Position numbers and translations under genes: made by a program. A DNA stretch of 64,000 bases, from positions 1-64,000 of IMG/VR virus record IMGVR_UViG_3300028025_001913; one strand, given 5' to 3'. This stretch comes from a virus. Positions 41,702 to 50,161 of this stretch are shown here, one piece after another; position 1 is the stretch's first letter; every line of letters begins with the position of its first letter. The notes below the pieces were generated by a model. It searched no databases. It was not told the origin of the DNA and saw only the letters and a program-made list of their open reading frames with translations.

Positions 41702-44554
41702 TTAATCTTCGATGTCATTCTCGCTAATGGGTCGTGATATGTGCATTACGTTTACCCGCATGGTAGGACCACGAGTCTTAGATAACATGTCTTTGCGCAT
41801 GTATTTAACCTTGTAGTTTGGTAGCTTCTCAAGCCCGTCTTTAAAGTCGGAGTACCCATAACTCATGCCTACGCAATGGTTCTTAAGCAACTGCTCTTCA
41901 ATAAAGTAATCTATGTGTCCGGGTATCATATTATGCTCAACCCGTCCTGCTACATCTGACCTCGTTAACGACTGGTCTACTTCTTTACCACCGCCTAGCA
42001 TAGCGCTTATAGTACCTTCAACTGCTTTTACCACAACGAATTTACCAAAGAACTCCCTAGTGTATGCGTTCAATATGTCTTCTGGCGTGCGCACACTGCC
42101 ATGAATAATCCCACGGGCGCCGTATACCATTAAACGTAGGACATCCATAATTGGACCTTTGGGTACATCAATTAAGTTAGCGTAGTTCTTGCCAAGCAGT
42201 TGTAGTACGGTTAAGATGCACGCATTACCCGCAATCCAGTAACGCTCGTCTGCATTAGCCTCAAACTCAACCTTGATACGATCTTGGTTTTCTTTAACTA
42301 GAGCCTTGGCAACCTCATGGTTTTTTACCAACCAACGAATCAATTCACGACCTACCACACCATAGTTTTCTTTTAGTAATCCAAGCGTAGCCTCTTCTTC
42401 GGGATTCCACTTTAGCTTTTTGGTTAGCTGTAACTCAAGCAGACGGAACATCTCGCCCTGTGATGCGTGCTTACGAGAACCCGACAGAAAGTCCATGACG
42501 TGCGTATTGGATGATAAAAGAACTAGTAATTTCCATGTTGAGGTATTGATGCGTTCTTCGTTAGAGCCTTGCTTCATCCTGTCTTTGCCTTTACCCTGCG
42601 TTAAATCGAGTAAAAACTCAGGCAACCATTCAAAATCTTCACGGCTCTTGCTAGTTGTTTCATCAATAATAAACGGCAGACTGTTAAGTAAACCCTGTCT
42701 TTGTTGCGATGCAACAATAGATGTGCTTTGAGTTACACGATACCCTTCGGGATGTCCAAAGAAACTAGCCGCTAACTCTAGCGAAAGTGACTTACCTGTA
42801 CCTGATTCAGAAGAACCCAAGTGATATACACAGCCGTTAAACTTGGTAAAGTTCATCAGCAAGGATGCCGGTCCAACTAAAGCCATTGCCAATACCTGCC
42901 ACTCCCCACGAGCAATCAACATGTTAAATACTTTTTTCCAGTTGTCTATTGTGCCAACGGGTTTGGTTGACTGATTGATGTTGTCTAAGGCAGGAGTTGG
43001 TACATACGTTTCTTTGCCGTTGGGGTAAAAGACGGTGCTACTATAAACAAACGATTTATCGCTTTGCCACCCACAGTTATTGGGTATTTTGATTGGGCGT
43101 TTATTGGCGCTAGCATACTCAACGCAGGCACGGACGTACTCAAACAAGTGTTTATCGTTACCTGAACCATACGCAGCTATGATATTTTGATTGGCTAAAT
43201 GCTTAACTGTCTCATCTTTACTCACCACAGCACGTTGTGGAATTAAAATATCAATCGGTCCTTCCGGTCTGAACGCAACCATGTGCGCTAGATGGTCGCC
43301 ACCATTATTAAGAATATCCATCGCAAACAAGTCATACGGCAACAACATAGTCTGTTTACGTGCTTTCTTGCCGTCCTCGTCTTCAAGCATCCTGTCCATA
43401 AAAATACCGCCTTTAGCGCCATAAGTGTACCCCTTCGGTGGAATAGGTTTGCTTATGACAATCTGCTCGGCTTGTGGCTCGGCTGATTCAATTATAATTT
43501 CTTTGGCTTCGGTATTGGTATTTATTTCTCGCCCAAGGGCTAGTGGGTTAGTGATTTTGTTGAAGTGTGGGCACGTTTCGCACACACCCGGATTTGCTTC
43601 ATCTAGCTTAATACATGCATAAGGACCTTTAATAGCGTGCCACTTCTGCGCATGTCTTTCGGGTTCATAAGGGTGTAGGGCTGATAAAGCTAAGCCTTCA
43701 TCCTCGCCGTCTTCACAATACTTGGCTATGCTTAGTATGCCACGCCACAACGGCTCCATGCCATCTTGACTTGCGTGTTCACGATAATAATTAATCTGAC
43801 CGCACTTGTCCCCAATATTAGACATCAAGGTAAAACTATTTTCTATTAACGTAACGCTATTGGCGTTGGGTATAGCTTTCGGACGTTTGCCTGTTAACTG
43901 CAATGCGGGTAAACCCTCATACGCTGAGCCGTTCATTTTTTCTTTAAGCGCACCAGCTATGGTTTCAAAGTTAAAAGTCTTGGGCGATGACTCCACCATA
44001 ATCTTAACTTTGCGTGGCTTAGCTTGTTTGTAGTTACTTGTGTCGGGCACACGTAGAATACGAGCCGCATCGCCTGTAACCATAGCGTCAATCTTAAGCC
44101 CTTGTTTAACGCACAAACGCTTTAAATTCTCAGCAACAGGTTTCCAAACAGCTATATCGACTTCTTCTGCAAAAGCCCAATATACATGCAAGCCACCACC
44201 ACTAGAAATAATCCAAGGCGTGCCTAACTCAGCCAAAGCCGTTGTGGAGAGGAACGTGTCCAAAGCCTCTGCCGCTTCTGCCTTAGTTGCGTAGCCCTTA
44301 CCATCACCACAATCAATATCCAAGAATAAAGACTTAATCTTTAGGGCGTTCTCGGTTAAGCGTTTGCCCTTGTCGTTGAACGTGGCTAGTGCGTAAAATG
44401 AGTTGTATCCTTTTGAATCAAACGCCATAGCGGCGTTGTACAGCTCGTCAATCGTTTGCACGAAGACGTGTTCTTTTTTAGCTGTGCTAATTTCAACTGC
44501 GCAATACGCACCCGAAGTAGGTAGCACAGTCGCTAGGAATTCCTGCGACGTCAT
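41702..44554 (-). CDS. Primase-helicase (AEP primase + DUF927-like ATPase)
   Basis: 950 residues. The N-terminal 200 residues show the archaeo-eukaryotic primase signature: FLDID (D79, D81), SSGGGLHVYW (H123), and GDAARILRVPDTSN with D162. A Cys cluster near residue 330 (GVCETCPHF) may bind zinc. The C-terminal half carries a P-loop GSSESGTGKS (about 577-586) followed by LPFIIDETTSKSRED and LLVLLSSNTHVMD, as in DUF927-type helicase domains. It would prime and unwind DNA for the family A polymerase. Closest to the terminator, last gene of the leftward block. Confidence 0.85.
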   Translation of the reverse strand: MTSQEFLATVLPTSGAYCAVEISTAKKEHVFVQTIDELYNAAMAFDSKGYNSFYALATFNDKGKRLTENALKIKSLFLDIDCGDGKGYATKAEAAEALDTFLSTTALAELGTPWIISSGGGLHVYWAFAEEVDIAVWKPVAENLKRLCVKQGLKIDAMVTGDAARILRVPDTSNYKQAKPRKVKIMVESSPKTFNFETIAGALKEKMNGSAYEGLPALQLTGKRPKAIPNANSVTLIENSFTLMSNIGDKCGQINYYREHASQDGMEPLWRGILSIAKYCEDGEDEGLALSALHPYEPERHAQKWHAIKGPYACIKLDEANPGVCETCPHFNKITNPLALGREINTNTEAKEIIIESAEPQAEQIVISKPIPPKGYTYGAKGGIFMDRMLEDEDGKKARKQTMLLPYDLFAMDILNNGGDHLAHMVAFRPEGPIDILIPQRAVVSKDETVKHLANQNIIAAYGSGNDKHLFEYVRACVEYASANKRPIKIPNNCGWQSDKSFVYSSTVFYPNGKETYVPTPALDNINQSTKPVGTIDNWKKVFNMLIARGEWQVLAMALVGPASLLMNFTKFNGCVYHLGSSESGTGKSLSLELAASFFGHPEGYRVTQSTSIVASQQRQGLLNSLPFIIDETTSKSREDFEWLPEFLLDLTQGKGKDRMKQGSNEERINTSTWKLLVLLSSNTHVMDFLSGSRKHASQGEMFRLLELQLTKKLKWNPEEEATLGLLKENYGVVGRELIRWLVKNHEVAKALVKENQDRIKVEFEANADERYWIAGNACILTVLQLLGKNYANLIDVPKGPIMDVLRLMVYGARGIIHGSVRTPEDILNAYTREFFGKFVVVKAVEGTISAMLGGGKEVDQSLTRSDVAGRVEHNMIPGHIDYFIEEQLLKNHCVGMSYGYSDFKDGLEKLPNYKVKYMRKDMLSKTRGPTMRVNVMHISRPISENDIED

Positions 44555-44569
44555 ATATACCCCTCGAGT

Positions 44570-44722
44570 TTAGTATTTTAGTTTGTCACTTAGCCGTTTA
44601 ATTAACTCTTTTTGGTAGTCTTCGTTTAATCCACCATTGTTAACATACTCCTCAGCGAATCGCACAAGTTCTTTGTCTGAGAGGGTTCTTGGGTGTATTG
44701 TTGTTACTTGTTCGCTATGCAT
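44570..44722 (-). CDS. Small hypothetical protein (50 aa)
   Basis: I read this 50-residue frame from the sequence: ATG at 44720-44722 overlaps the 3' end of the HTH gene by 19 bp, stop at 44570-44572. GAGGCAATGAGAAA precedes the ATG. The product is charged and helical (LSDKELVRFAEEYVNNGGLNEDYQKELIK in pieces), like short two-helix phage proteins. It could be a partner of the HTH regulator. No known domain. Confidence 0.6.
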   Translation of the reverse strand: MHSEQVTTIHPRTLSDKELVRFAEEYVNNGGLNEDYQKELIKRLSDKLKY

Positions 44723-44970
44723 TTTCTCATTGCCTCTTCAACTGTACGGCTAGATTGTAGTATGTTCAACAAAGACTGAACGCTGTTTCTGTATGCGGGT
44801 GTTACATCCGTTCCGCTAAACCAGTTGTAAACAGTTTGCCTTGTTGCGCCTGTAAATTTTGCTATCTCAATAACTGGGAAGTTTAAACTAATTGCCCAAC
44901 GTCCTAGCTGATTGCCTAGCGTTTTGGGTGCTACTTTTGTAGTCTGTTTTATTGTATCTGAATAAGCCAT
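44704..44970 (-). CDS. HTH DNA-binding regulator (88 aa)
   Basis: 88 residues. A helix-turn-helix of the Cro/CI-type is visible at about residues 27-60: ISLNFPVIEIAKFTGATRQ then TVYNWFSGTDVTPAYRN, where IEIAKFTGATRQTVYNWF is the HTH core with the recognition helix RQTVYNWF. It probably binds an operator as a dimer. The lack of a sensor or peptidase domain means it is not a full lysogeny repressor. Gene upstream of the primase; its own leader (44971-45079) carries a copy of AACACGTCGGCT also present in the divergent region. Confidence 0.72.
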   Translation of the reverse strand: MAYSDTIKQTTKVAPKTLGNQLGRWAISLNFPVIEIAKFTGATRQTVYNWFSGTDVTPAYRNSVQSLLNILQSSRTVEEAMRKCIANK

Positions 44971-45079
44971 GATTTTCTCGTTAAGTTGTGGGTGGGGGTA
45001 CTAGCGTGCGAATTGATAAAACTACAGGCTGTTTAGCGTCGCCGAGCCGACGTGTTCCCCGCTTTCCCCCCGTAACTAT

Positions 45080-45325
45080 CTACTCATAATAATACGCAGA
45101 ATATGGTACGTCAAAGTTATCCCTAGGCTTATGCATAAAAACCCTATACGGTAACTCGCTTTCAGTTAAAAAAGCTGACGGGTTTTGCTCTTTAATAAAC
45201 TTTATAGTTTCATCCAACAACTCGTTTGGTTTCCCAAACAGTGGATTATCCATGTTATTTATCCTAGGGCTACGTGCAACTGCCTTTAACCTATCCATTT
45301 GCTCTTGCGTAAGTTTACTCATCAT
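45080..45325 (-). CDS. Hypothetical protein (81 aa)
   Basis: 81 residues, charged. N-terminal helix (KLTQEQMDRLKAVARSPRIN), FGKPNELLDETIKFIKEQNPS and a polar Tyr-rich end (DNFDVPYSAYYYE). No recognised family. It overlaps the 299-aa gene upstream by 11 bp, so it is read in the same operon as the putative ssDNA-binding protein. The stop is followed by about 110 bp of noncoding DNA before the HTH gene. Confidence 0.6.
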   Translation of the reverse strand: MMSKLTQEQMDRLKAVARSPRINNMDNPLFGKPNELLDETIKFIKEQNPSAFLTESELPYRVFMHKPRDNFDVPYSAYYYE

Positions 45326-46214
45326 CCCACTCCGATACAGTAGCCGCTAAACTACCAGCTTTCTTTTGCGGAACAGCGTTAGCTTTTACGGCAGGCTTGC
45401 GCTTCTCAGGCTCGTCTACCTCAGCTTCTTCCTCAGCCATCGGCTTTAGTTTAGGCAAGCTAGGCTTTTTGCCCTCTAATGCTAGCGGCTTATCAGTCTT
45501 TGCAAACGTAACTGCTACTGCGTTCTTGGCTTCTACTGACGCACCCTTGGCAACAGTAACCTCATACTCCTCATCTTCTAACCAACGTGCAGGTTGAAAG
45601 AACAGCTTGGGCACAGCCGCTTTAGTATCAAAACGTAGACGTGTAACTAGTGTCTCAGGGTTGATGTTTTGAGCCGCTAAGTAACGAGCGTATGCCTGTA
45701 ACGGACGCTTGTCGCCTTCTTCTTTACCAAAGATTGACGTAGCCGCTAGAGTTAACTGCATAACATCACCTTCAATGTCGTTAGCTAATACCACAGCAAG
45801 TCGTTGTGAAAACCGGCAAGCCTTGGAATCGCCCTGACCAGACCCTTTTACATTCATTGGGCATGATGCGCAGTTGCTATGCTGTGGCTCATCAATTGAT
45901 GCGTCGGGTGTATCGCCATCGGCTGACCAACAATCAGGGCTCTTAGTCTCGCCCTCAACGTACTGTGATGCGTAGAACGTACGGCTGATTTTTGGTGCCG
46001 CATTAACAATAACAACATCTAAATGGCGGTCGTCGATAGATGTGATTTCTTTACCATCTGCCATCAGACGGAATACACCGCCCTTGATAGAGATACGTTT
46101 ACTACTGCCAGTGTTTATTCCACCCCCTGCAAGGCTCTTGGCTAGTGTTGATATTTCCCCTTTTTTAGCAAATGCGGGGGTTTTGGCAGGATTAAAGTTG
46201 GCTAGTTCGCCCAT
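45315..46214 (-). CDS. Putative ssDNA-binding protein (299 aa)
   Basis: 299 residues. A N-terminal part rich in strands (ISIKGGVFRLMADGKEITS) with four Cys at 95, 115, 118 and 133 (C-x19-C-x2-C-x14-C), probably a metal site, then a Pro/Lys-rich linker (about 230-285) and an acidic tail (VSEWDDE). An OB-like beta core plus a flexible acidic C-terminus is how phage and bacterial single-strand-binding proteins work, and the gene lies between helicase and primase. The fold is not proven. Confidence 0.45.
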   Translation of the reverse strand: MGELANFNPAKTPAFAKKGEISTLAKSLAGGGINTGSSKRISIKGGVFRLMADGKEITSIDDRHLDVVIVNAAPKISRTFYASQYVEGETKSPDCWSADGDTPDASIDEPQHSNCASCPMNVKGSGQGDSKACRFSQRLAVVLANDIEGDVMQLTLAATSIFGKEEGDKRPLQAYARYLAAQNINPETLVTRLRFDTKAAVPKLFFQPARWLEDEEYEVTVAKGASVEAKNAVAVTFAKTDKPLALEGKKPSLPKLKPMAEEEAEVDEPEKRKPAVKANAVPQKKAGSLAATVSEWDDE

Positions 46215-46226
46215 TTGTACAGCTCC

Positions 46227-46637
46227 TTAGTTAGTTGGTTTACGTACCGTTACTGCATACTCCGACATAGAATTTAACCCCGCCGGTACACTTCCGGGGT
46301 TCTCTTCCAAAAACATAGACATGTTCTTTTGTGCAATCCGTTTCTCAAACAAGTCTAATGCATCATGCTCTATTACAAACTGCTTGAACGAATCCCAGTC
46401 GTTTGTGTAGTAGCGTGTTTTCTGTGACAAGATAATAGTGCCCTCGTCTGTTCTCACAGATGAAGTACCTAGCGCCATCATTTGGTCTTTCATGGCGTTC
46501 TTAATCTCGTCTTGTTTTGCTTTAAGTTCTTCAATCTGACTCTCATACTCTTTTGTCAAGTCTTGAACTTTGGTGTATATCTTGCGATATACCCTTGCTA
46601 GTTTATCTAGCGGTATAACTTCGTTTTCATCATTCAT
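46227..46637 (-). CDS. Coiled-coil early protein (136 aa)
   Basis: 136 residues: N-terminal long coiled coil (LDKLARVYRKIYTKVQDLTKE, ESQIEELKAKQDEIKNAM) and a C-terminal part with an aromatic strand (TIILSQKTRYYTNDWDSFKQF). The coil-plus-strand layout resembles gp157-like or other recombination-helper proteins, but the match is weak. Placed between the SNF2 helicase and the ssDNA-binding candidate, it could be a loader or spacer protein. A 16-bp palindrome sits in its leader. Confidence 0.6.
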   Translation of the reverse strand: MNDENEVIPLDKLARVYRKIYTKVQDLTKEYESQIEELKAKQDEIKNAMKDQMMALGTSSVRTDEGTIILSQKTRYYTNDWDSFKQFVIEHDALDLFEKRIAQKNMSMFLEENPGSVPAGLNSMSEYAVTVRKPTN

Positions 46638-46651
46638 TATTTTAGGTTCCT

Positions 46652-46667
46652 TGTAAAATATTTTACA
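46652..46667. repeat. Perfect 16-bp palindrome TGTAAAATATTTTACA
   Basis: It lies in the 69-bp gap between the SNF2 helicase gene and the coiled-coil gene, 15-30 bp before the ATG at 46637. A perfect 16-mer palindrome is expected by chance about once in 64 kb, so the location near a start is what makes it interesting. It may be an operator or an RNA hairpin. Confidence 0.4.
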
Positions 46668-46706
46668 TCATAAAAGACAGCAATACAGCAGAACATAGGG
46701 TTTTCC

Positions 46707-48266
46707 TTATAAATTAAGTTCTTCTTTATATAGGTTAAGCAAGAGATCATGCCCTTCAACACGTTTCTCTAAGCGGTCAAACATTTTCTTCTCTATGTCA
46801 CTACCTTGTAAGTGTATCACAGTTACATTGGTCGATGTCTGACCAATCCTATCTGCTCTTGCGATACATTGCAAGTACGTCTCTACGGAGAACACCGGAC
46901 CATAAAACACAACGGTGTCAGCCGCAGTTAATGTTACGCCATGTGATGCGGCTTGTGGCTGAATCACTAATACTTTTGGCGCATCTGTTGTTTGAAAGCG
47001 TTTAAATATATCCGTGCGTTTGTTAACAGACACATCACCATGTATAACTTCACAGGCAATGTTATGTTTTAGCAAGTGCATGTTAATTGTGTCGATGCTA
47101 TGCCTAAACGGCGCAAATATAATTACCTTACGGCTTGTTTCCTCTAATACTTCTTGCAAGACGCTAAGCCTTGGTGCGCAATCAAACTCTACTACCTCAT
47201 GGTTGTCTGAATAAGCCGCCCCTGCGCTTATCTGCAACAACTTACTTACTCCTGCGGCGGCATTGATAGCCGTAATTGTTTCGCCCGATGTCTGCACTAG
47301 CATGCGGTCTTTAAGCATCCTGTAATACTTAATCTGTTGCGGTGTTAGCGGTACGTGCCTTGTCTCGGTTAACACAGGGGGCAGGTCTGTACATTCTTCT
47401 TTGGTGTAACGTATGGCAGGCTGTAGCGCATCGTATACGTCCTGTTGCGAATTAGCTTTTGGTAGCCACTTAAACTTAGTTAGCTTGTTCATCACCTTAT
47501 CACGCCATGCAGTAGCAAACTTAGGTACACCTGTTGGGTTGACTAGTTTAGCCAAGCCGTATGCATCTACAGGCGACTGAGCCGCAGGCGTACCCGTCAT
47601 CATCCACAACATAGTGTCAGGCTTTAGCACCTTATTAAGAGACTTCCAGCGTTGCGTTGTTGGGTTCTTGTAAGCGTTAGCTTCGTCAACAATAACTAAA
47701 TCAAACCGACCATCGTTAGCTACTTCGTTTGCCACTAAGTTTAAGCCATCGTAGTTAATAACAACAAACTCGTAGTCGCCTTGAATCATCTCAATACGTC
47801 GTGATGCTTTGGAATGGTGCGCCGCAACAGCCGACCTATGTATGATGCTCTTGCCAATACTGCTCATCCAAGCGTCGTGCATGATGGATAGCGGACACAG
47901 GATAAGGCAACGTCTTACTTGCTTTAGCTTCATCAAATAGTCAGCCGCCCATAACGCTGAGAATGTTTTACCAGTCCCCGGGTCATTGAAAACAAAGGCT
48001 CTGCGGTTCATTGTCAAGAAACATGACGTATCAATCTGATGTGCAAAGGGTTTAAAGCGTCCGGGCCAATTGTACTGCTTAGTGATAGGCGATGGTACGT
48101 TCTTAACTCCTAGGTTGCGCAACACTCTTGCTTCGTCAAGACCCCAGTAAACAGCTACGTCATACCCACCATCCATGCGCTCAACAATCTTGTGCCTTGG
48201 GATGATTTTGTATTTGCTTGGGTCTCTTGTACGCAGTACGAGCGCCTTGTTATCAATTATCTGCAT
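46707..48266 (-). CDS. SNF2-family helicase (519 aa)
   Basis: Superfamily 2 ATPase. Motif I is NDPGTGKT (94-101), motif II DEAN at 194-197 (VIVDEANAYKN), motif III is MTGTPA near 220, and motif VI is ARADRIGQ at about 467-474. It has no extra domain, so it is probably a translocase moving along duplex DNA during replication, recombination or fork repair. The order helicase, coil, ssDNA-binding protein fits a replication cluster. It overlaps the 62-aa gene by 1 bp. Confidence 0.88.
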   Translation of the reverse strand: MQIIDNKALVLRTRDPSKYKIIPRHKIVERMDGGYDVAVYWGLDEARVLRNLGVKNVPSPITKQYNWPGRFKPFAHQIDTSCFLTMNRRAFVFNDPGTGKTFSALWAADYLMKLKQVRRCLILCPLSIMHDAWMSSIGKSIIHRSAVAAHHSKASRRIEMIQGDYEFVVINYDGLNLVANEVANDGRFDLVIVDEANAYKNPTTQRWKSLNKVLKPDTMLWMMTGTPAAQSPVDAYGLAKLVNPTGVPKFATAWRDKVMNKLTKFKWLPKANSQQDVYDALQPAIRYTKEECTDLPPVLTETRHVPLTPQQIKYYRMLKDRMLVQTSGETITAINAAAGVSKLLQISAGAAYSDNHEVVEFDCAPRLSVLQEVLEETSRKVIIFAPFRHSIDTINMHLLKHNIACEVIHGDVSVNKRTDIFKRFQTTDAPKVLVIQPQAASHGVTLTAADTVVFYGPVFSVETYLQCIARADRIGQTSTNVTVIHLQGSDIEKKMFDRLEKRVEGHDLLLNLYKEELNL

Positions 48267-48454
48267 TACTTTTTAATCCGTTCTAAATTTTTTACTAGTA
48301 CACCTTTGTTGTGATACCCAAGAAATTTAATTTTTTTTCTTTTAATGTCATAAACAAGCTTTATGTTTGCTGTACTCTCACATTCAAAGTCGGTTAGGAA
48401 TTTTTTACTTATTGGTTCATACCAAAAATATAAAGTTTCTTGATACTTGTTCAT
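48266..48454 (-). CDS. Small basic protein (62 aa)
   Basis: 62 residues, Lys/Phe/Tyr-rich (YKQETLYFWYEP..., IKLVYDIKRKKIKFLG), no recognised family. It belongs to an A+T-rich stretch (about 48266-50160) that differs in composition from the flanking helicase and nuclease genes. ATGA overlap with the 32-aa gene upstream. Confidence 0.55.
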   Translation of the reverse strand: MNKYQETLYFWYEPISKKFLTDFECESTANIKLVYDIKRKKIKFLGYHNKGVLVKNLERIKK

Positions 48455-48549
48455 TTCTCATGCCTCCACGCTACAAAATCTTTTGTTGACGAACAACAAC
48501 ATTGACTAGGTATTCTGTGGCATTTGCTACAAAAAATATTTTGGTTCAT
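48451..48549 (-). CDS. Tiny Cys-rich peptide (32 aa)
   Basis: I read this 32-codon frame from sequence: ATG at 48547-48549, stop TGA at 48451-48453 sharing bases with the next ATG (ATGA overlap). It encodes FCSKCHR and QCCCSS, that is C7, C10 and C17-C19, which looks like a one-site zinc ribbon or disulfide-rich peptide. It has a modest ribosome site (GAGTGAGAA). The ATGA coupling and Cys pattern are the evidence. It could also be a remnant. Confidence 0.4.
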   Translation of the reverse strand: MNQNIFCSKCHRIPSQCCCSSTKDFVAWRHEK

Positions 48550-48565
48550 TTCTCACTCGCTTTCT

Positions 48566-49582
48566 TTATTTAAATGTACCGTCTAGATTCCGCTCTCTTA
48601 AATACCAAGGGGTTGTTAATTTCTTTCTTTCTTGCGCATAGTAATTATCTCTGCAAGGGATAGAACAATACTTGGCTTTTCCCATTGGGGTTGACTGGGT
48701 AAATTCTATACGACATGCTTCACAAATACGCTGTGGTCCACTACCCATAAATATTCTACTTTTTCTTGCGTGTTCTTTTGACTCGTTAGATTTATAAAAA
48801 CCTTTAGCCGAGGCTTTTAGTTTTTCTATGTTATCAAGCCTGTATGGGTTGTGTACTGCTATTCCAACTTTCTCACGATTACTTAAAGTTTCACATAAAT
48901 CTTTTGATATTACACCTGTATGTAAATTAAACCCCGCCGCTTTTTTAAAGTCTTTTGCTTCAATACCGTGTGCTTGATTTACGTGAATAGATAAATGTTT
49001 TCCTGTCCATTCACACCCCTCTATTAAACAGTTAAGTTCTACCCTATCTAAAAAGCCATCATATCCTTGGGGTAAAGCTAATTGGTCAGGGTTAGCTATC
49101 TGCCTATCAAATCTTTTATTTAAATAAGACCTATAGCATGGCTTTGTACAAAATCTTTTTTTACCTATTAAACCCTTCTTACAATAAAATAATTTCTTAC
49201 ATTCTAAACACTCAATATCAACTCCTGTTTTTATAGTCGTAGCTTGTTTTGCCCTTGAGTCAGCACTTAAAGATATATCCCTAGCTTTTTTTGATACTAC
49301 CTTAAACTGTTCAGACTTTGTATAACAATCCATACTACAAAATTTAGGGTTATTTCTACGAGTAAAAAATGTTTTACCGCATGTTTTACAAGGCCCTCTA
49401 TTAGGAACAGGAGTGCTAAATTTATTTTTTAAAAAGGCATACCTACAAACATCTGTACAAAATAAATTTGAGTTGTTATAAACATAGTGTTCAGCTTGTT
49501 TCTGTGTACCAACAAACATAGAAGCGCAATGAGCGCAAACTAGTTTGTCTTTGATTGAAGTAGCATACGCTCGTTTACTCAT
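48566..49582 (-). CDS. Multi-zinc-finger protein (338 aa)
   Basis: At least four treble-clef-like knuckles of CxxC...CxxxC type: CAHC...FCTDVC, CKTC...FCSMDC, CLEC...FCTKPC and CEAC...YCSIPC, plus a ROS/MucR-like finger (CLIEGCEWTGKHLSIHVNQAHG-type, C-x4-C...H-x4-H, about residues 195-215). Such multi-ribbon proteins bind nucleic acid. MucR/Ros proteins are alphaproteobacterial regulators, so this fusion is unusual. A+T-rich sequence, so perhaps acquired. Overlaps the 78-aa gene upstream by 1 bp. Confidence 0.7.
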   Translation of the reverse strand: MSKRAYATSIKDKLVCAHCASMFVGTQKQAEHYVYNNSNLFCTDVCRYAFLKNKFSTPVPNRGPCKTCGKTFFTRRNNPKFCSMDCYTKSEQFKVVSKKARDISLSADSRAKQATTIKTGVDIECLECKKLFYCKKGLIGKKRFCTKPCYRSYLNKRFDRQIANPDQLALPQGYDGFLDRVELNCLIEGCEWTGKHLSIHVNQAHGIEAKDFKKAAGFNLHTGVISKDLCETLSNREKVGIAVHNPYRLDNIEKLKASAKGFYKSNESKEHARKSRIFMGSGPQRICEACRIEFTQSTPMGKAKYCSIPCRDNYYAQERKKLTTPWYLRERNLDGTFK

Positions 49583-49818
49583 TAATCACTTGCCTCATAG
49601 TACTCTACTAGTTTATCCATATTTTGAAACAAATAGGCGCTTCCTAGTTTGTGTAATGAAAATATTTTCATAACAGTTTGGCCCCCAGTCAGCCAAGAAT
49701 ACAGTTGTACTAGATAAAACCCATTTTCTAATGCATCTAAAATCTGACCTTGGTTTTCTCTTTCCCCATCAGGGGTGTGCGTAACAAAACATAATCCAAC
49801 TAACATATCTTTTTTCAT
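49582..49818 (-). CDS. Hypothetical protein (78 aa)
   Basis: 78 residues, beta-rich with a charged turn (VTHTPDGERENQGQIL) and a SWLTGGQTVMKIFSL region. Unknown family. The gene is coupled to both sides: ATGA at its start with 49815-50009, TAATG at its end with the zinc-finger gene. It belongs to the A+T-rich accessory block. Confidence 0.55.
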   Translation of the reverse strand: MKKDMLVGLCFVTHTPDGERENQGQILDALENGFYLVQLYSWLTGGQTVMKIFSLHKLGSAYLFQNMDKLVEYYEASD

Positions 49819-50009
49819 CTACTACTCCTCATTTGTTTAGCTTCTTCACATAATTTAGCGTAATCCTTGGGAACATCAGGATGCCACCCACCTAACAACA
49901 ATTCACAATTTAACTTATATACTTCTTCTCTACGGCTTAGTTCTGTTAGGTAAACAATTAACCCGCAGAACACAATCCACATGCATATAGCCCAACTAAA
50001 ATGGCGCAT
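49815..50009 (-). CDS. Small membrane protein (64 aa)
   Basis: N-terminal hydrophobic helix (residues 4-22, FSWAICMWIVFCGLIVYL), then a charged cytoplasmic or periplasmic helix. Single-pass membrane protein with no signal peptidase site. Overlaps the 50-aa gene upstream by 14 bp. Function unknown; may affect the host envelope. Confidence 0.55.
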   Translation of the reverse strand: MRHFSWAICMWIVFCGLIVYLTELSRREEVYKLNCELLLGGWHPDVPKDYAKLCEEAKQMRSSR

Positions 50010-50148
50010 CTTCTAACTCCACTTGTTGTTTTGGTTCTTCTTTAAAAAACTTCTTAGTCCAGCCATACGTTTCAACAAAGTATTCAGCTTCTTCTTTGCG
50101 TTTGACCATGCGTATTAATTCGTCGTATTCGTTATATATTTTGTACAT
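49996..50148 (-). CDS. Small charged protein (50 aa)
   Basis: I read this 50-codon frame from the sequence, ATG at 50146-50148, stop at 49996-49998. AAGGATAGT precedes the ATG. The product is a charged helix-rich protein (YDELIRMVKRKEEAEYFVETYG), a pattern common in short phage proteins. It overlaps 49815-50009 by 14 bp, which suggests coupling. Confidence 0.6.
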   Translation of the reverse strand: MYKIYNEYDELIRMVKRKEEAEYFVETYGWTKKFFKEEPKQQVELEDAPF

Positions 50149-50161
50149 ACTATCCTTCGTT

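Noticed and set aside
41524-41718. 64-residue minus-strand frame spanning the operon junction
   Set aside because: It contains the bidirectional terminator and overlaps the end of the late block; its ATG overlaps the primase stop, but no good ribosome site was seen. Coding is not excluded, but the terminator explains the sequence better.
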